Shown here one piece after another: positions 22,701-31,635 of a stretch of 31,635 nucleotides of DNA (positions within the stretch are counted from its first letter, which is position 1; each line of letters starts with the position of its first letter). The position numbers were made by a program, and so were the translations under genes. Source of the DNA: Pelargonium cotyledonis (lineage: Eukaryota > Streptophyta > Magnoliopsida > Geraniales > Geraniaceae). The notes under the pieces are model-generated. The model was given only the letters and a program-made list of their open reading frames with translations, was not told the DNA's origin and did not search any database. Where the stretch lies: assembly GCA_036897625.1 (NCBI GenBank), contig JAYMTA010000312.1, positions 1 through 31,635 of the forward strand. The letters run 5' to 3'.

Positions 22701-25228
22701 TAGTGCTTCAAAAAAGAAAAAAAAATAATTAGTACTTCCATCAGTTCTATTAGACTATTACTTCAAAGGATGACTGGCCAATTAATAAGTAATTTCCAAA
22801 CAAATGTTTAATTTGGAAACTATTTCATAAGATTAAAAGTTAAAACATTGAAGGGATAGTTGCCTATTTGAGTAGGTTTGGAGATAACAATGTTAACATA
22901 CTGCTTCATAGAGGAGGTCATGCTATTCCCGGAACTGTGAGAGCTTAAGAACACACCTAGCAATATTCCCAGATACAACTATACAAGTCACCTAAGAAAT
23001 ATGTTCTCACCTACACAATTTTGTAAATATAAGTCTATACTTTTTTCCATCTAAGTACTTTGTTCATCATTATACTAATTACAATACAACCATAAACATA
23101 GAAGACAGGCACGATTCAATATAGAATTATCTTTCTCAAACAGTTTCCAAAGTATCTGTATAGATGAACACTATTTTGGACGTGACGCTAGCTAGGGCTT
23201 CAAAGTTTATCCAATAAATAAGTGACCTCTAATTTTCCCATCAAATTATAACAGATACAACAAGACTGCCAATCAAAATAAAGATTAAAGATTAAATAAA
23301 TACTAGAATGAAATGTAACCTTCACTTCGCGGTAGTGAACAAGAACAATGTGTGAGAGATCCCTGCAGCAGAACTCAACTAGATAAGAAACAGAAAAGAA
23401 AGCCCCAGCAGAGAAACTTCCAAATATTGTAATTATTTAAGCATCATGGCGAACTAAATGACAGCATAAATTTCAATGCAGATTAGCAAAATAAATCTTG
23501 GTTTAAGCAAATTCCTAAAAGAAAAGCCCCCACTTAGATCTCAGTCTAATTTCATAGTTCATTACACAACTCTGCAACAAGAAACAAAACTTTTGGTTGA
23601 CCACATCCATAAATTAAATTCTAAGCCAGTAATCATTAATCAAACATAACTACTGGTACTTTCATGCAATCATTTAAAAAAAATGTTTCCATTCATAAAC
23701 AAAGTTAAATTCATTGAATCTGTTACAAGAACAGCATGCAAACACTCCTTAGCAAGCTCATTCTTGTATGTACATGTATGTGGCCATTATTTCTCTTTAC
23801 CCTATCCCCCATCTATGTAAAAAACTGTTCAAATTTAAGTTTGAATTTGTAAAGTATAGAAACGTAATCTACCATAGCAGGGCAATCCAAAAGAGGACGA
23901 CACAAGATGACCACTACATTTGCAAGGCAGAGAGAGAGAGAGAGAGAGTAGTATTAAACAAATAGATAGAAGTAGAAATAAAGAAACTTCAGTAAACACA
24001 AGCAACATGTACTTCTACACACTTACTCCTCAAGCATCCAATAGCTTCGTCTCTGAAAACTCTCATTCTCTTCTCCGTGAGCATAGTAGCAATGCAACAC
24101 ATCAATACTTCCAGCCTTAAAAAATTCAATCCATATGTCAACATAAATAAGTCTGTTCTTGAGAATGAATAACTATGAGGGTCAGAGTTATGGTTCTCCA
24201 ATTATACAAGTACATCATATGTGACCCCCCAACTTTTTTTCAAATCACTATTGATCCTTGTATCATTCTACCTCATCCCACTGCTTGGAAAGGAAAAAAA
24301 AAAAAAAACACTTGAAATCTAACAGATGAATTGAGGGTGTTTTGAAAAATAGTTGGGGGATGTATATAGTTGGGCTAGAGGACTGTTTGGAAGATTAACC
24401 CTAACTATAATATCACAAGTACTTATGAGAACATTTTTACAATGCATGTGAGAAGTAGGGATGGGAATCAAGAACGGGAATTCATTTTCAAGATCAAAAA
24501 CTCTTAAACTACACATGATGAACAGAAAGTTCATTCCCATTTATATTCTTGATTCTCATTACTCAACAAAAATTCCAATTCAAACTCTACCTAAATGTGT
24601 TTCAACCGAATGGGATTTTCTTCTAATTATTTCAAAGAAAATCACAAAAAAAACAAAGTCATCATTCTCTAATGCTTACCTTGAGCCTCTCATGAGCTTC
24701 CTTCACTGTCTTCCCGTCTTTCTTCTTCCTCCAGTTATGGCCATCTTTTCTGAAGTACCTCAGCACCTTGCGATCAAACAGAAATAGAGAACCACCTGAA
24801 ATCGGAAATGCATACACAAAAATTTCTCAATAAAACAAAAAACAGGAGCTCAACAAGTTCATCAAGCAACTATAAAAATCCACCAAACAGAACATACTCG
24901 GAGGCATAACTGCAGGCTCTGAAGCAATTCGAAACTTGCTGTAATTTCTCAAAATCTCACAAATTTCTGCAGGACGCAGCCATCTATGCTGTGCCTCTGA
25001 CAGAATCTGCTCAATATCTGCAGTTTTTTGCACAACAACAGCATGAACAAGTAAATGATTAAGCATGCAAAACGATAATCACTTCAATCAAAAAAAAAAA
25101 TAACGATAATCACTTCAATCAACTGTAATCAATTCAAATGCTTGAAGAAAAGTAAATTAAATGCTTCGGGAGCAGAAGTGATACTGACCTAGTTGATTGC
25201 CGAGAGCGTAGCGCCTAGTTTCAGCCAT
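16757..25228 (-). CDS. CAMTA3: Calmodulin-binding transcription activator (CAMTA1/2/3 clade), 13 exons, 1102 aa
   Basis: A nuclear, calcium/calmodulin-responsive DNA-binding factor; Arabidopsis CAMTA1-3 repress salicylic-acid immunity and promote cold responses. Exons, from the start: 25189-25228, 24898-25017, 24680-24795, 24027-24115, 23320-23362, 22255-22462, 22015-22128, 21558-21880, 20597-21145, 19618-20303, 18359-18938, 17509-17832, 16757-16873 (3309 nt, all in frame). The CG-1 DNA-binding domain spans about 13-136 with a basic nuclear signal WRKKKDGK at 75-82. A Ser/Asp-rich middle follows, then an IPT/TIG domain at about 515-605. Ankyrin repeats lie at about 717-812. IQ motifs lie near 874-893, 928-946 and 953-968, and a calmodulin-binding helix with TWSVGILEKVILRWRRK at about 971-988. 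The acidic tail is at 1065-1102. The length is close to Arabidopsis CAMTA2/3 (about 1030-1050). No break was found. CAMTA3 is chosen over CAMTA1/2 because of the neighbouring UBP. Confidence 0.96.
16874..17508 (-). other. CAMTA last intron (635 bp) with foldback element
   Basis: Intron before the final 39-codon exon. Its middle is filled by the inverted-repeat element at 17188-17416. Confidence 0.85.
17188..17416. mobile_element. MITE-like foldback element in the CAMTA last intron
   Basis: Arms at 17189-17216 and 17388-17415 are inverted copies of 28 nt with three mismatches, all T/A swaps. The outer end is GTTTGGAT. The total is about 229 bp with no coding capacity. The size and TIR wording fit a non-autonomous DNA transposon. 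No clean target-site duplication could be fixed, so the superfamily is left open. Confidence 0.65.
17833..18358 (-). other. CAMTA intron 11 (526 bp)
   Basis: Intron between the second and third IQ-region exons. Two diverged direct-repeat pieces, near 17927-17960 and 18191-18225, share a pattern like AAAGTCGACTTTGTTGTTG. They may come from one old repeat. The open frame at 17865-18110 is not protein-like. Confidence 0.6.
18939..19617 (-). other. CAMTA intron 10 (679 bp)
   Basis: AT-rich intron inside the ankyrin region; an Arg codon is split AG/A. The minus-strand acceptor is ATATCAG. Nothing else is recognised. Confidence 0.8.
20304..20596 (-). other. CAMTA intron 9 (293 bp), inside the TIG domain
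   Basis: Splits the IPT/TIG domain after GSEMK. The acceptor is AAATAG. Nothing else is recognised. Confidence 0.85.
21146..21557 (-). other. CAMTA intron 8 (412 bp)
   Basis: AT-rich phase-0 intron (ends codon Gln, resumes Thr). No element is seen. Confidence 0.85.
22463..23319 (-). other. CAMTA intron 5 (857 bp)
   Basis: Long phase-0 intron directly after the CG-1 domain (HYREVK / GNRPHV). The acceptor is GCATTAG. No gene or element is recognised. Confidence 0.85.
23363..24026 (-). other. CAMTA intron 4 (664 bp) with AG microsatellite
   Basis: Intron inside the CG-1 domain. It holds an AG dinucleotide run at about 23929-23948. Nothing else is recognised. Confidence 0.85.
23929..23948. repeat. 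AG microsatellite
   Basis: Ten AG units in a CAMTA intron. Confidence 0.9.
24116..24679 (-). other. CAMTA intron 3 (564 bp)
   Basis: Phase-0 intron between HERLK and AGSIDV of the CG-1 domain. It contains an A-run near 24294-24308. The open frames here are non-coding. Confidence 0.85.
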
Positions 25229-25407
25229 GAACAGGTACTAGGTTACTTGCTCGGTGATTATAGAACTGAAACACAGTCGCCGAGATAGATGTGACGGAGA
25301 CGAGGGTGAAAATGCAAAGAAAAATATAGTTAGGGGCTAAAATGAAAAGAAAATAAGAGAAATGGATGTTGCAGAGGAAGGAGCGTTCGCCCCCGGAGTG
25401 GAAAAAA

Positions 25408-25413
25408 CCGCGT
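25408..25413. promoter_or_regulatory. CGCG box (CCGCGT) in the CAMTA promoter
   Basis: Matches the vCGCGb core bound by CAMTA CG-1 domains. It lies about 180 bp upstream of the CAMTA start codon, near the probable transcription start. Confidence 0.45.
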
Positions 25414-25647
25414 TTTTTTAGTAGTAAATTTTCAAGACTTCATTTTCTCAAATATTACACGAAAGCACATGTTATTTATTTATTTGAAAAATGCTAAATA
25501 ATGATGTGGTAGCCTACGTGGTGCTTATTTATTTCGTATTTTTTGTAGTTTAAAATTAATTTTAACGAACAATAATTCGACGTATATGATATCACTATTC
25601 TCCCATGAATTTTTGGCGCAAATCGCCCGATTTATTAGACATCTTGC

Positions 25648-25660
25648 ACACGTGGCGCGT
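25648..25660. promoter_or_regulatory. Overlapping ABRE/G-box and CGCG box in the CAMTA promoter
   Basis: ACACGTGGC (25648-25656) is an ABRE/G-box form. It overlaps GCGCGT (25655-25660), a vCGCGb CAMTA site, by two bases. It lies about 420 bp upstream of the CAMTA start. Confidence 0.45.
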
Positions 25661-25879
25661 TGTAATTGGGCCAACTCATCAAAAGAATATTTGATATGTC
25701 ATGCCTTACTTGCGGACACATCATTTTGTACACTTATTTTTGTAGATATAACATTGCTCTATTTATTTATCTCGAAAAAAAATTAAGTCTTTTTTTTCCA
25801 ACGGAATTTTTTAAAAGTTAATATGTCTTGAATTACTAATATTATAACGTAATTATAATAAATAAAAATAGGCTCTTCT

Positions 25880-26040
25880 ACCACCAAGCGCGTGAGTCAA
25901 CTAGTAAGGACTTGTCTCAACTTAATCTGAAGTCTCGAGTTCGAGTCCCAGGGAATGCAACTGCGTTGAAACTTGGTAGGGAGAGCTTTGCCGCCCTTGT
26001 GGTCCTACCCGGCTCGAACGAGGATTAGTTTGAGTGTGGT
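25880..26040 (+). mobile_element. Probable tRNA-derived SINE or SINE fragment
   Basis: TGAGTCAACTAG (25893-25904) followed by TAAGGAC resembles a tRNA D-arm/A box. AGTTCGAGTCC (25938-25948) matches the B box closely. The 33-nt gap between them is right for a Pol III internal promoter. The body after the B box has GCTTTGCCGCCCTTGTGG and GGCTCGAACGAGG words that I associate with repeated plant SINE bodies. No target-site duplication was found, so the ends are approximate. It also carries a GCGCGT at 25888-25893. Confidence 0.5.
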
Positions 26041-26716
26041 AGAACGGCTTAAATGGGTCAACTGCAAATTTGCGGATCCGCTCAGAAACCTCATGGTTTA
26101 GACCCAAAATAAAAATTAGATTCTTCTGGGACCCATATAATCTCATTGATTCCACTCGGGTCCTTTAAAACCGAACTTTGTATCATCCGTTGAATTATTG
26201 AGTTCCGAAACCATAGTCTTAGAGTGATCTGATACTCGGATCGGATCAGATTGAATAATATTTCAACTTTTTGTGTAAAATGAGTAAATTTGTCCAACTC
26301 GAACAATAGTTTTGTAGAAAGAATCCGATCATATCCGAAAGTAATAGGATCGGATCGGATCGATTTTAAGACAATCGATCCAAATTAACAGCTCTACATG
26401 GTTGACACCGTATAGTTGATACAAAGCACACTCAAACGACAGCAATACAAGTACCATTCCACACAAACGTTGATTAATATAAGCAACTCACTATAACTAC
26501 TAAATCAACACAGCATATTATTCTTCAGTCAAATACAATCTTTGGATTTTTCGATTCAAAATTTGAACTGATGTCGAGAAACTCGATAAAAAAAAACGAT
26601 CAAATTTTATGTTAGTTTCGGTTAGAACAGGAAGATTTGCTGGTTTTTGTTTACTCTATAAAGAGCATACCAAAAATACTTTCAGCTGCATCTTCCAAAC
26701 ATACAAGCTTTCCGAG

Positions 26717-29700
26717 CTATGAAGACTCGACTTTCAGAACAACCTTCATGAACTCGTACACCAAGTAACTTATCGCAGCAGAGGGTAAAACCTGAAATTT
26801 TTGAGACGTGCCGTATATAAGTCAAGTGACGTCGGGAAAATCAATGTTAATGACCTAGAAATGTAAGAGTTGCCGATGACCCTGAAGAGACTGTTGGGCA
26901 ATCCAATGATCAGTTATTCCATACAAATGTAGAAAAAGTATAAAAACGATTCAGATAAGCAACAGTGGAATCTTTACAAGTCACTATATTCCTATACTCT
27001 AGGATGTCATTTATTTCATTAAATGTTACTAATAGCGCGCACCATCGATCGGGGGTTTGATGAGGTGCAGGGTCCAATCTTGGGCGCCTTTCCTGCACGT
27101 GGAGGTGTATGGCGCAAGTAAGGGACAACCCATCTAACTACTTGTTGCACTCCTAAACTCATTTTCTCCCAAGAGTTTAAACTGACTTAACACCATCAGA
27201 GGTGGTCCCCACCACCAAGCTAATCAGTTAAACGATTTCTACCGGCCTCAGGAGTCAGGACACACCTAGAATGTTTTTTCTAGTTTGAAATATTTTCCCG
27301 AGAGGATAAGCCTATGGTGCAACGGTGAAGGTTGTTGCCTTGTGCAGGTTTGAGTCAAGAAAACAGTCTCTATGTAACTAAAAGTACGGGGACTGAGGAA
27401 GGTTGCGTACATTAATGCCCCTCCCCAGACTCCATATTGGTGGTAGACTCGTGCACTGAGCCACCCTTTTAAAAATTATTTTCCCGCCTCATATTCAAAA
27501 TACCGACCTCGTGTGCCCTAGGCTGTTACTAACTGGTTTAATGACTCTATAGTCTATACTAGTTTGAACTTATGATTCAATCACCATTCATGTATATTTC
27601 CATCTTCGTGGACTTGGTCAATAACGAAAGTACGAAACAGAGGAATTCACGAACAAATAAATCAATAGAAAATGTGTCGTACCTGCAACAAGCTGGGGGT
27701 TAATCCTGCATAAAGAGCAGGAACACCTCCTTCCTCAACCATCTTCACACAAGTTGCCAGTGCATTTAACCGGGTTGCTCGAACTTGTAGCTGCAGCTGT
27801 CTCCTCACAACTTCAAATGGATACGTAGCGGCTTCAGAACAAGCGCCTGCGATTGCTCCATACAACAGCGTTCTAACGGGACCCAGCTCTAGTTGTTCGA
27901 AAGCGTTCAGCTCGTTCCCTTCCTGTTTCATGTGTTGAATCCTTTTCCTCCCTTCCGGGGAATGAAGATAAGCCGATTTCAAAATATCGTAAACACCGTA
28001 GAAAACTGCGCCTGAAGGGGCCATGGCTATAATTGCGGGTACTAAACCTTTGTACAGAGAGAAGAGTCCTTCGGTTTGGATCATGTGGCGGAAAGTACCA
28101 ATTACACCACCTAAAGCTTCCCCACCAGGCGCAACCATTTGTGTCCTGATCTGAAAATTATTAATATATATTAGGATTGAAAAATCAATTCAAATACTAC
28201 ACTATCACAACCCTACTAAGATTTTGATGCCAAAAACTTCAAACTTTTCTAAATTTCGACACTGAAATTTGGATTTTTATATTTTTCTTTCTCCTACGTA
28301 ATCTAACTTCTCCTAATTTAGCTAACTCTAACTCTCATTTTTCTTCATCATCGTAATCAACATCATCATCTTCTTCTTTTTATACTTAAGCTCTAGCATG
28401 AGAACCTTGTTTCAAACTATAACATACAGAAGAAAAAAGAGTAAGTTTTCAAATAAAATCGACCTTTCGGCACCAAAATTTGTAGTTATTTAGAGCCAGA
28501 ATCTTTATAACGGTGTAAAACTACAACTTTTTTATTGCAGTACAGTCACTGCACAATTTGTTTTAGAGTCAATACCAACATGCTAACACGACAGACACAT
28601 TAATCTACAATCCATATCTTCACTGACTCACAAGGAGTTTCAGTAACTGAAATTCTCACGTATGTGCTTGATCTAGCCCGAAATGGCATCATTGAATCAC
28701 AGTTACAGGAAAGCTGAAATAGAAAAGAAGTTGCCACATACCGTATCCATTGGTAAACAGAGCAAGGTAGCGGTAACGCCAGCTGCAGCACCGGCAACAA
28801 ACCTCTCGAAATTAGAGGCTTCCTCATTCCCGGACAGCTTTGTCAGTTGAACTCGGTATGCGTCATAGGCATAGAAATTTATAGCCTTAAAAGGAGCAGT
28901 ACGAAGAATATTGACAGAATTTCCTTTCCAAAATCCTTTCAAGCCTTGAGAAGCTGCGATGGTCTTGATAAGTTCAGGAAGGCTCTTCTGCTCCCCACGA
29001 ACAATGTATTCAAGCTTCAGTCTCTCAAGTGGTGCAACACAAGTTCTGATACAACGAACGGATTCACGCAGACAATGTGATGCAATGAAATGGAAACGAA
29101 GAAAGACACTATCAAATATAACATAATGCGAACTATTTAATGATCCACAAGGCACTAACGCATGGAATCAAAACATAAACATTAATCTACTTTTTTAGAC
29201 TCCCGAAGTTATATCTTCTTTCATTTCTATACTCTTCAGCTTCAACATCCTTATTTATACATTGGTATATTGGTATGTACAGTAAAATAAAGTATAAAAA
29301 ATGCTGTAAAATGAAACCATCTCACTGAGACTAAGCTCCAACACATCAAGAGTCTTAGTCAAGAACAAAGTTCTATTACTTTTTCTTCTTTTCAAGTTTT
29401 CCTTTCTACCCATTTAATCAAACAAAGAACTTTGTTCATATTTCTGAAAAGAAAATGAGAGGAACTCCATTATTTTCCACAGTTATGCAGAGAAGGGAAC
29501 TGGTGGTAAGTTCCCAATAATATCTTCTCAATCCATTACCTATTATGAGGCCAGAATTTCTTCGGGCTCCATTGAAACTCCAAGATAATTCCTTTTCTCT
29601 CATCACATATATATACAACATAAATGCCTCAAATCATTCCATGACTACCATCATCCTATTAGAGGCTTATCTCAAACACTTTTTTTTTCTCAAGACGCTT

Positions 29701-30588
29701 TCAGTGGTCACAAGTGCATGCAAGCATCAAATGGCACCTAACAACATTTTAGTCAGAAACAACAGTCGCCTATCTAAAGCTACCAATTCACGCTAGTGTG
29801 CTATATTAATGTCGTGTTGCAAGTTGAGCATGTGATATATGGTTCATCACGAACATGATACGATACTGAAGACGACATGTTTGTAAACATATGACACGGC
29901 ATGACACATTAATTAACAGCCGCATATCTAAAGCTGCTGCCAATTCGTGCTAATGTGCCATATTAGAGTCGTATTGCAAGTTGAGCATGTGATATATGGT
30001 TCGTCACAAACATGATACGACATTGAAGACGACATGTTTGTAAACATATGACATGACAAGTCACATTGGTTGATGTTTCAATCACAAGGTTTCTCCTTTT
30101 CCCTATTTTTTGCATCATAATTCACATGAGACTCCAAAACATGTACAAATCAAAAAACCCGAACCACAAAAACCAACCGTTCTCAAAATCTCAACATTCC
30201 CAAAACGGACAAAAACAAGAAAATGACATTACAGAACAAGCCAAAGCACAAACCTGGAGATCATAGCAGCCACAGCTCCAGCCCACAAATGTTTCGTCAC
30301 ATTCATAGCTCCAGATCCTTGCTCTCTCCTTTCCTCCACCTTCTCCTCGTACATCTCCACCTCATCCTCCGAACTTTTCCTCCCATTTCTCCCCAAAACC
30401 TCGCTCGATTCGCCGGAAAACAACCCACCCCCCTTCACCGACAAGCTCACAGAAAAGAACCCACCTCCGGTCTCGCCGGAAAACCCAGCTTTCCGGCGAC
30501 CCGGACGGCACGGGACCGAGCAGATCTTGCTCGGAGGAAGCAAGGCGGCGAAAGAAGAAGGAAGATCGGGATCGAGAAACAGTGACAT
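26717..30588 (-). CDS. BTL3: Mitochondrial carrier family protein, BTL3-type adenine nucleotide transporter, 4 exons, 393 aa
   Basis: A membrane carrier of the MCF/SLC25 family. BTL3 proteins (Arabidopsis At5g64970) are annotated as probable mitochondrial adenine-nucleotide transporters, but the substrate is not firmly known. Exons, from the start: 30254-30588, 28742-29045, 27683-28150, 26717-26791 (1182 nt, in frame). Three repeats carry the carrier signature P-x-[DE]-x-x-[KR]: PLERLK at 117-122, PMDTIR at 210-215 and PFEVVR at 324-329. The first repeat begins near KHLWAG (99-104). GEQKSLPELI, GNSVNILRTAPF and the tail VLPSAAISYLVYEFMKVVLKV match BTL3 as I recall it. The N-terminal 98 residues are variable, with an acidic stretch at 73-89 and no clear amphipathic presequence. 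The TAA directly before the ATG in the same frame blocks any extension. The ATG has a poor context (T at -3), and the leader has upstream ORFs. Confidence 0.93.
26792..27682 (-). other. BTL3 intron 3 (891 bp) with SINE
   Basis: Phase-0 intron between SLLQ and VLPSAA. It contains the SINE at 27301-27476. The segment at about 27020-27120 is GC-richer than its surroundings and may be another repeat, but I could not identify it. Confidence 0.85.
27301..27476 (+). mobile_element. tRNA-derived SINE with 10-bp target-site duplication
   Basis: The A box TGGTGCAACGG (27315-27325) matches the Pol III consensus exactly. The B box GGTTTGAGTCA (27347-27357) matches with two differences. The 3' part, with GGTTGCGTACATTA, CCCCTCCCCAGACTCC and GTGCACTGAGCCACCCTTTT, resembles the conserved tail of the Au-SINE group as I recall it. 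The 10-mer TATTTTCCCG lies directly on both sides (27291-27300 and 27477-27486), a target-site duplication. It sits in antisense orientation to BTL3, inside intron 3. Confidence 0.9.
28151..28741 (-). other. BTL3 intron 2 (591 bp)
   Basis: Phase-0 intron that cuts the second carrier signature between PMDT and IR. The donor is GTATGT and the acceptor TTTCAG. Nothing else is recognised. Confidence 0.85.
29046..30253 (-). other. BTL3 intron 1 (1208 bp) with tandem duplication
   Basis: The longest BTL3 intron. It splits an Arg codon (AG/A) just before the first carrier signature and contains the 154-bp tandem duplication at 29762-30066. The open frames in it are non-coding. Confidence 0.85.
29762..30066. 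repeat. Tandem duplication, 154-bp period, two copies
   Basis: Copy 1 is 29762-29915 and copy 2 29916-30066. Both contain in order ATCTAAAGCT, AAGTTGAGCATGTGATATAT, GAAGACGACATGTTTG and AAACATATGACA. The copies differ at roughly one base in eight or nine by eye. Each copy holds a small inverted repeat, ATGTTT-GT-AAACAT. Confidence 0.85.
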
Positions 30589-30735
30589 TTATATGAGAAA
30601 TGAAGCAAAAATAGAAGCTTGAAGGGTACGAGAAAATGGAATCATGGTGGTTGTGGTGGCGGAGGCGAGGATTGATAGCGACACAACACAAGAGAATTTG
30701 AATGGGAATCGATGCCGATCGAGCTTCGCTTCCAT
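30589..30735 (-). promoter_or_regulatory. 48-codon upstream ORF ending directly at the BTL3 start codon
   Basis: Reading on the minus strand, an ATG at 30735 opens 48 sense codons and ends in TAA at 30591-30589; the BTL3 ATG follows with no gap and in the same frame (ATA TAA ATG). A second in-frame ATG at 30645, with CCACC before it, has a good context (A at -3). The BTL3 ATG itself has T at -3. The peptide starts MEAKLDRHRFPFKF and is basic and hydrophobic. An in-frame TAA lies upstream of its start. It could control BTL3 translation, or be an N-terminal extension cut off by a stop codon. Confidence 0.55.
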
Positions 30736-31635
30736 CGATGCCTTCACATTGCTTTCATCGAATTTTTATGTTGTTGGTGGTGTTGAGGTGGTTTGTTTCT
30801 GTTTAGTGACGGCTTGTTACTAATTTTTTAATACTAATAAAAATAATACAATTACTTAATGATTTATTTAATTTTTGTTAGGTGTATCCAATTTGACTCG
30901 CACCGGAACAAAAAAACCAAACTTAGCGACTCATCTTCGAGAACAATTTACACTAGCTCTCGGGATAGCTACATTCCAATGTCGAGTCGGTGTGCCTACC
31001 CAATGATCGACAAAGCTCTCGCGACAACTATCGAACTAGAAGTGACTAACCCAAATGACCGCAATGGGCAACAAAGCTCTCGACTCTCGTGATAACTTTG
31101 CTCGCGGGGCAAGATAGGACCACGTTTGGTAGCAAAACTCTTAGGAATGCTATATGCACGAGTTTAAAAATAATTTGATTTTTATTAATGAGATTACAAA
31201 ATTATTTGAATTTAAAAATGATAATAATGTTTTCTTGACGAAAATTGTTAAGTGATAATATCGAATAATAAATTATAGGCGTGGACTATATTATTTTTAA
31301 ATTTGCAAAAAGCATAGAAGTGACCGAAGGAGGATTCAACTTATAGCATGTTGATGCAATAATAAAACTATGCTTCTAACAGGTGTTCAACTTGTTCATC
31401 GAAGTATGGAACCATGTCAAGATTTCATAATTTAATTTATTTATTTTACAAAATCATTTTAATCATAAAAATTAGAATTGAAACGTAGTGTTGGGCATCA
31501 GTCTGGAATTAGACTGAACTGAATAAACATAAAATTATGAATCAAGACCAGACCGAATCCTTACGGTTCGGGTCGGCCTGGGCTATTTTTTCGGTCCGCC
31601 CTAATTCATGCACAGCCATACTAAAACACTCAGTG
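30736..31635. other. Upstream region of BTL3 to window end
   Basis: Likely BTL3 promoter and distal intergenic DNA. A five-codon mini-ORF (MKAM, stop) lies just upstream of the long leader ORF, near 30745-30759. The sequence at 31115-31330 has ACGTTTGGTAGC-type words, and 31490-31610 has GGTTCGGGTCGG-type words, both common in degenerate plant repeats. No gene is recognised. Confidence 0.5.

Larger units (their letters stand above)
25229..26716. other. CAMTA promoter region and BTL3 3' flank
   Basis: Both flanking genes read on the minus strand, so this is upstream DNA for CAMTA and downstream DNA for BTL3. The likely CAMTA leader, just above 25228, has no upstream ATG in its last 150 bases. 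Regulatory matches and a tRNA-like repeat are listed separately. The part at 26170-26380 is rich in GGATCGGATC words. No gene is seen. Confidence 0.65.

Noticed and set aside
25893-25960. Possible functional tRNA gene
   Set aside because: It has A- and B-box-like words, but no complete cloverleaf or acceptor stem could be folded by eye; a SINE head fits better.
29762-30066. Possible CRISPR-like or satellite array
   Set aside because: Only two long head-to-tail copies without spacers in a plant intron; a simple duplication explains it.
30223-30585. 120-codon plus-strand open frame opposite BTL3 exon 1
   Set aside because: Antisense of the variable GC-rich N-terminal exon; Pro/Arg/Ser-rich with no domain.

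Overview
This is nuclear genomic DNA from a flowering plant. The evidence is AT-rich intergenic DNA, GT-AG introns, plant-only protein families (a UGT85-type glycosyltransferase, a plant-type DGAT2 and a CAMTA factor) and plant-style SINE and MITE insertions. The protein sequences look most like those of an asterid eudicot, possibly Lamiales; that placement is an impression and was not tested.

Five protein-coding genes can be rebuilt exon by exon. Except where noted for the UGT, every splice junction keeps frame and uses GT-AG. (1) 853-4805 (+): diacylglycerol O-acyltransferase 2, 9 exons, 343 aa. (2) 5887-10438 (+): ubiquitin-specific protease of the UBP3/UBP4 type, 6 exons, 369 aa. (3) 12670-14783 (+): a UGT85A-type UDP-glycosyltransferase whose first exon is interrupted, so it is either an oddly spliced gene or a decaying one. 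(4) 16757-25228 (-): calmodulin-binding transcription activator of the CAMTA1/2/3 clade, 13 exons, 1102 aa. (5) 26717-30588 (-): mitochondrial-carrier-family protein of the BTL3 type, 4 exons, 393 aa, with a striking 48-codon upstream ORF that stops directly against its start codon.

The UBP and CAMTA genes converge, with the UGT between them. In Arabidopsis, CAMTA3 (At2g22300) and UBP4 (At2g22310) are neighbours by locus number (from memory). The pair therefore looks like old microsynteny, and the roughly 6 kb UGT block (about 11.0-16.7 kb) like a later insertion. That block holds a diverged tandem duplication and a Tourist-like MITE with a clear TTA target-site duplication. CAMTA and BTL3 run in tandem on the minus strand, and the DNA between them is the likely CAMTA promoter. 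It carries three CGCG-box matches, the known CAMTA recognition core, so self-regulation is possible.

The remaining DNA is introns and intergenic sequence with small repeats: a tRNA-derived SINE with a 10-bp target-site duplication, a second tRNA-like repeat, a foldback element, a 154-bp tandem duplication, and simple repeats. I found no tRNA or rRNA gene, no CRISPR array and no intact transposase or retroelement gene. The genes have separate jobs (oil synthesis, deubiquitination, glycosylation, calcium-responsive transcription, adenine-nucleotide-type transport) and do not form a pathway. I do not see a new multi-gene system. The best leads are the BTL3 leader ORF, the UGT exon interruption and the CGCG boxes.
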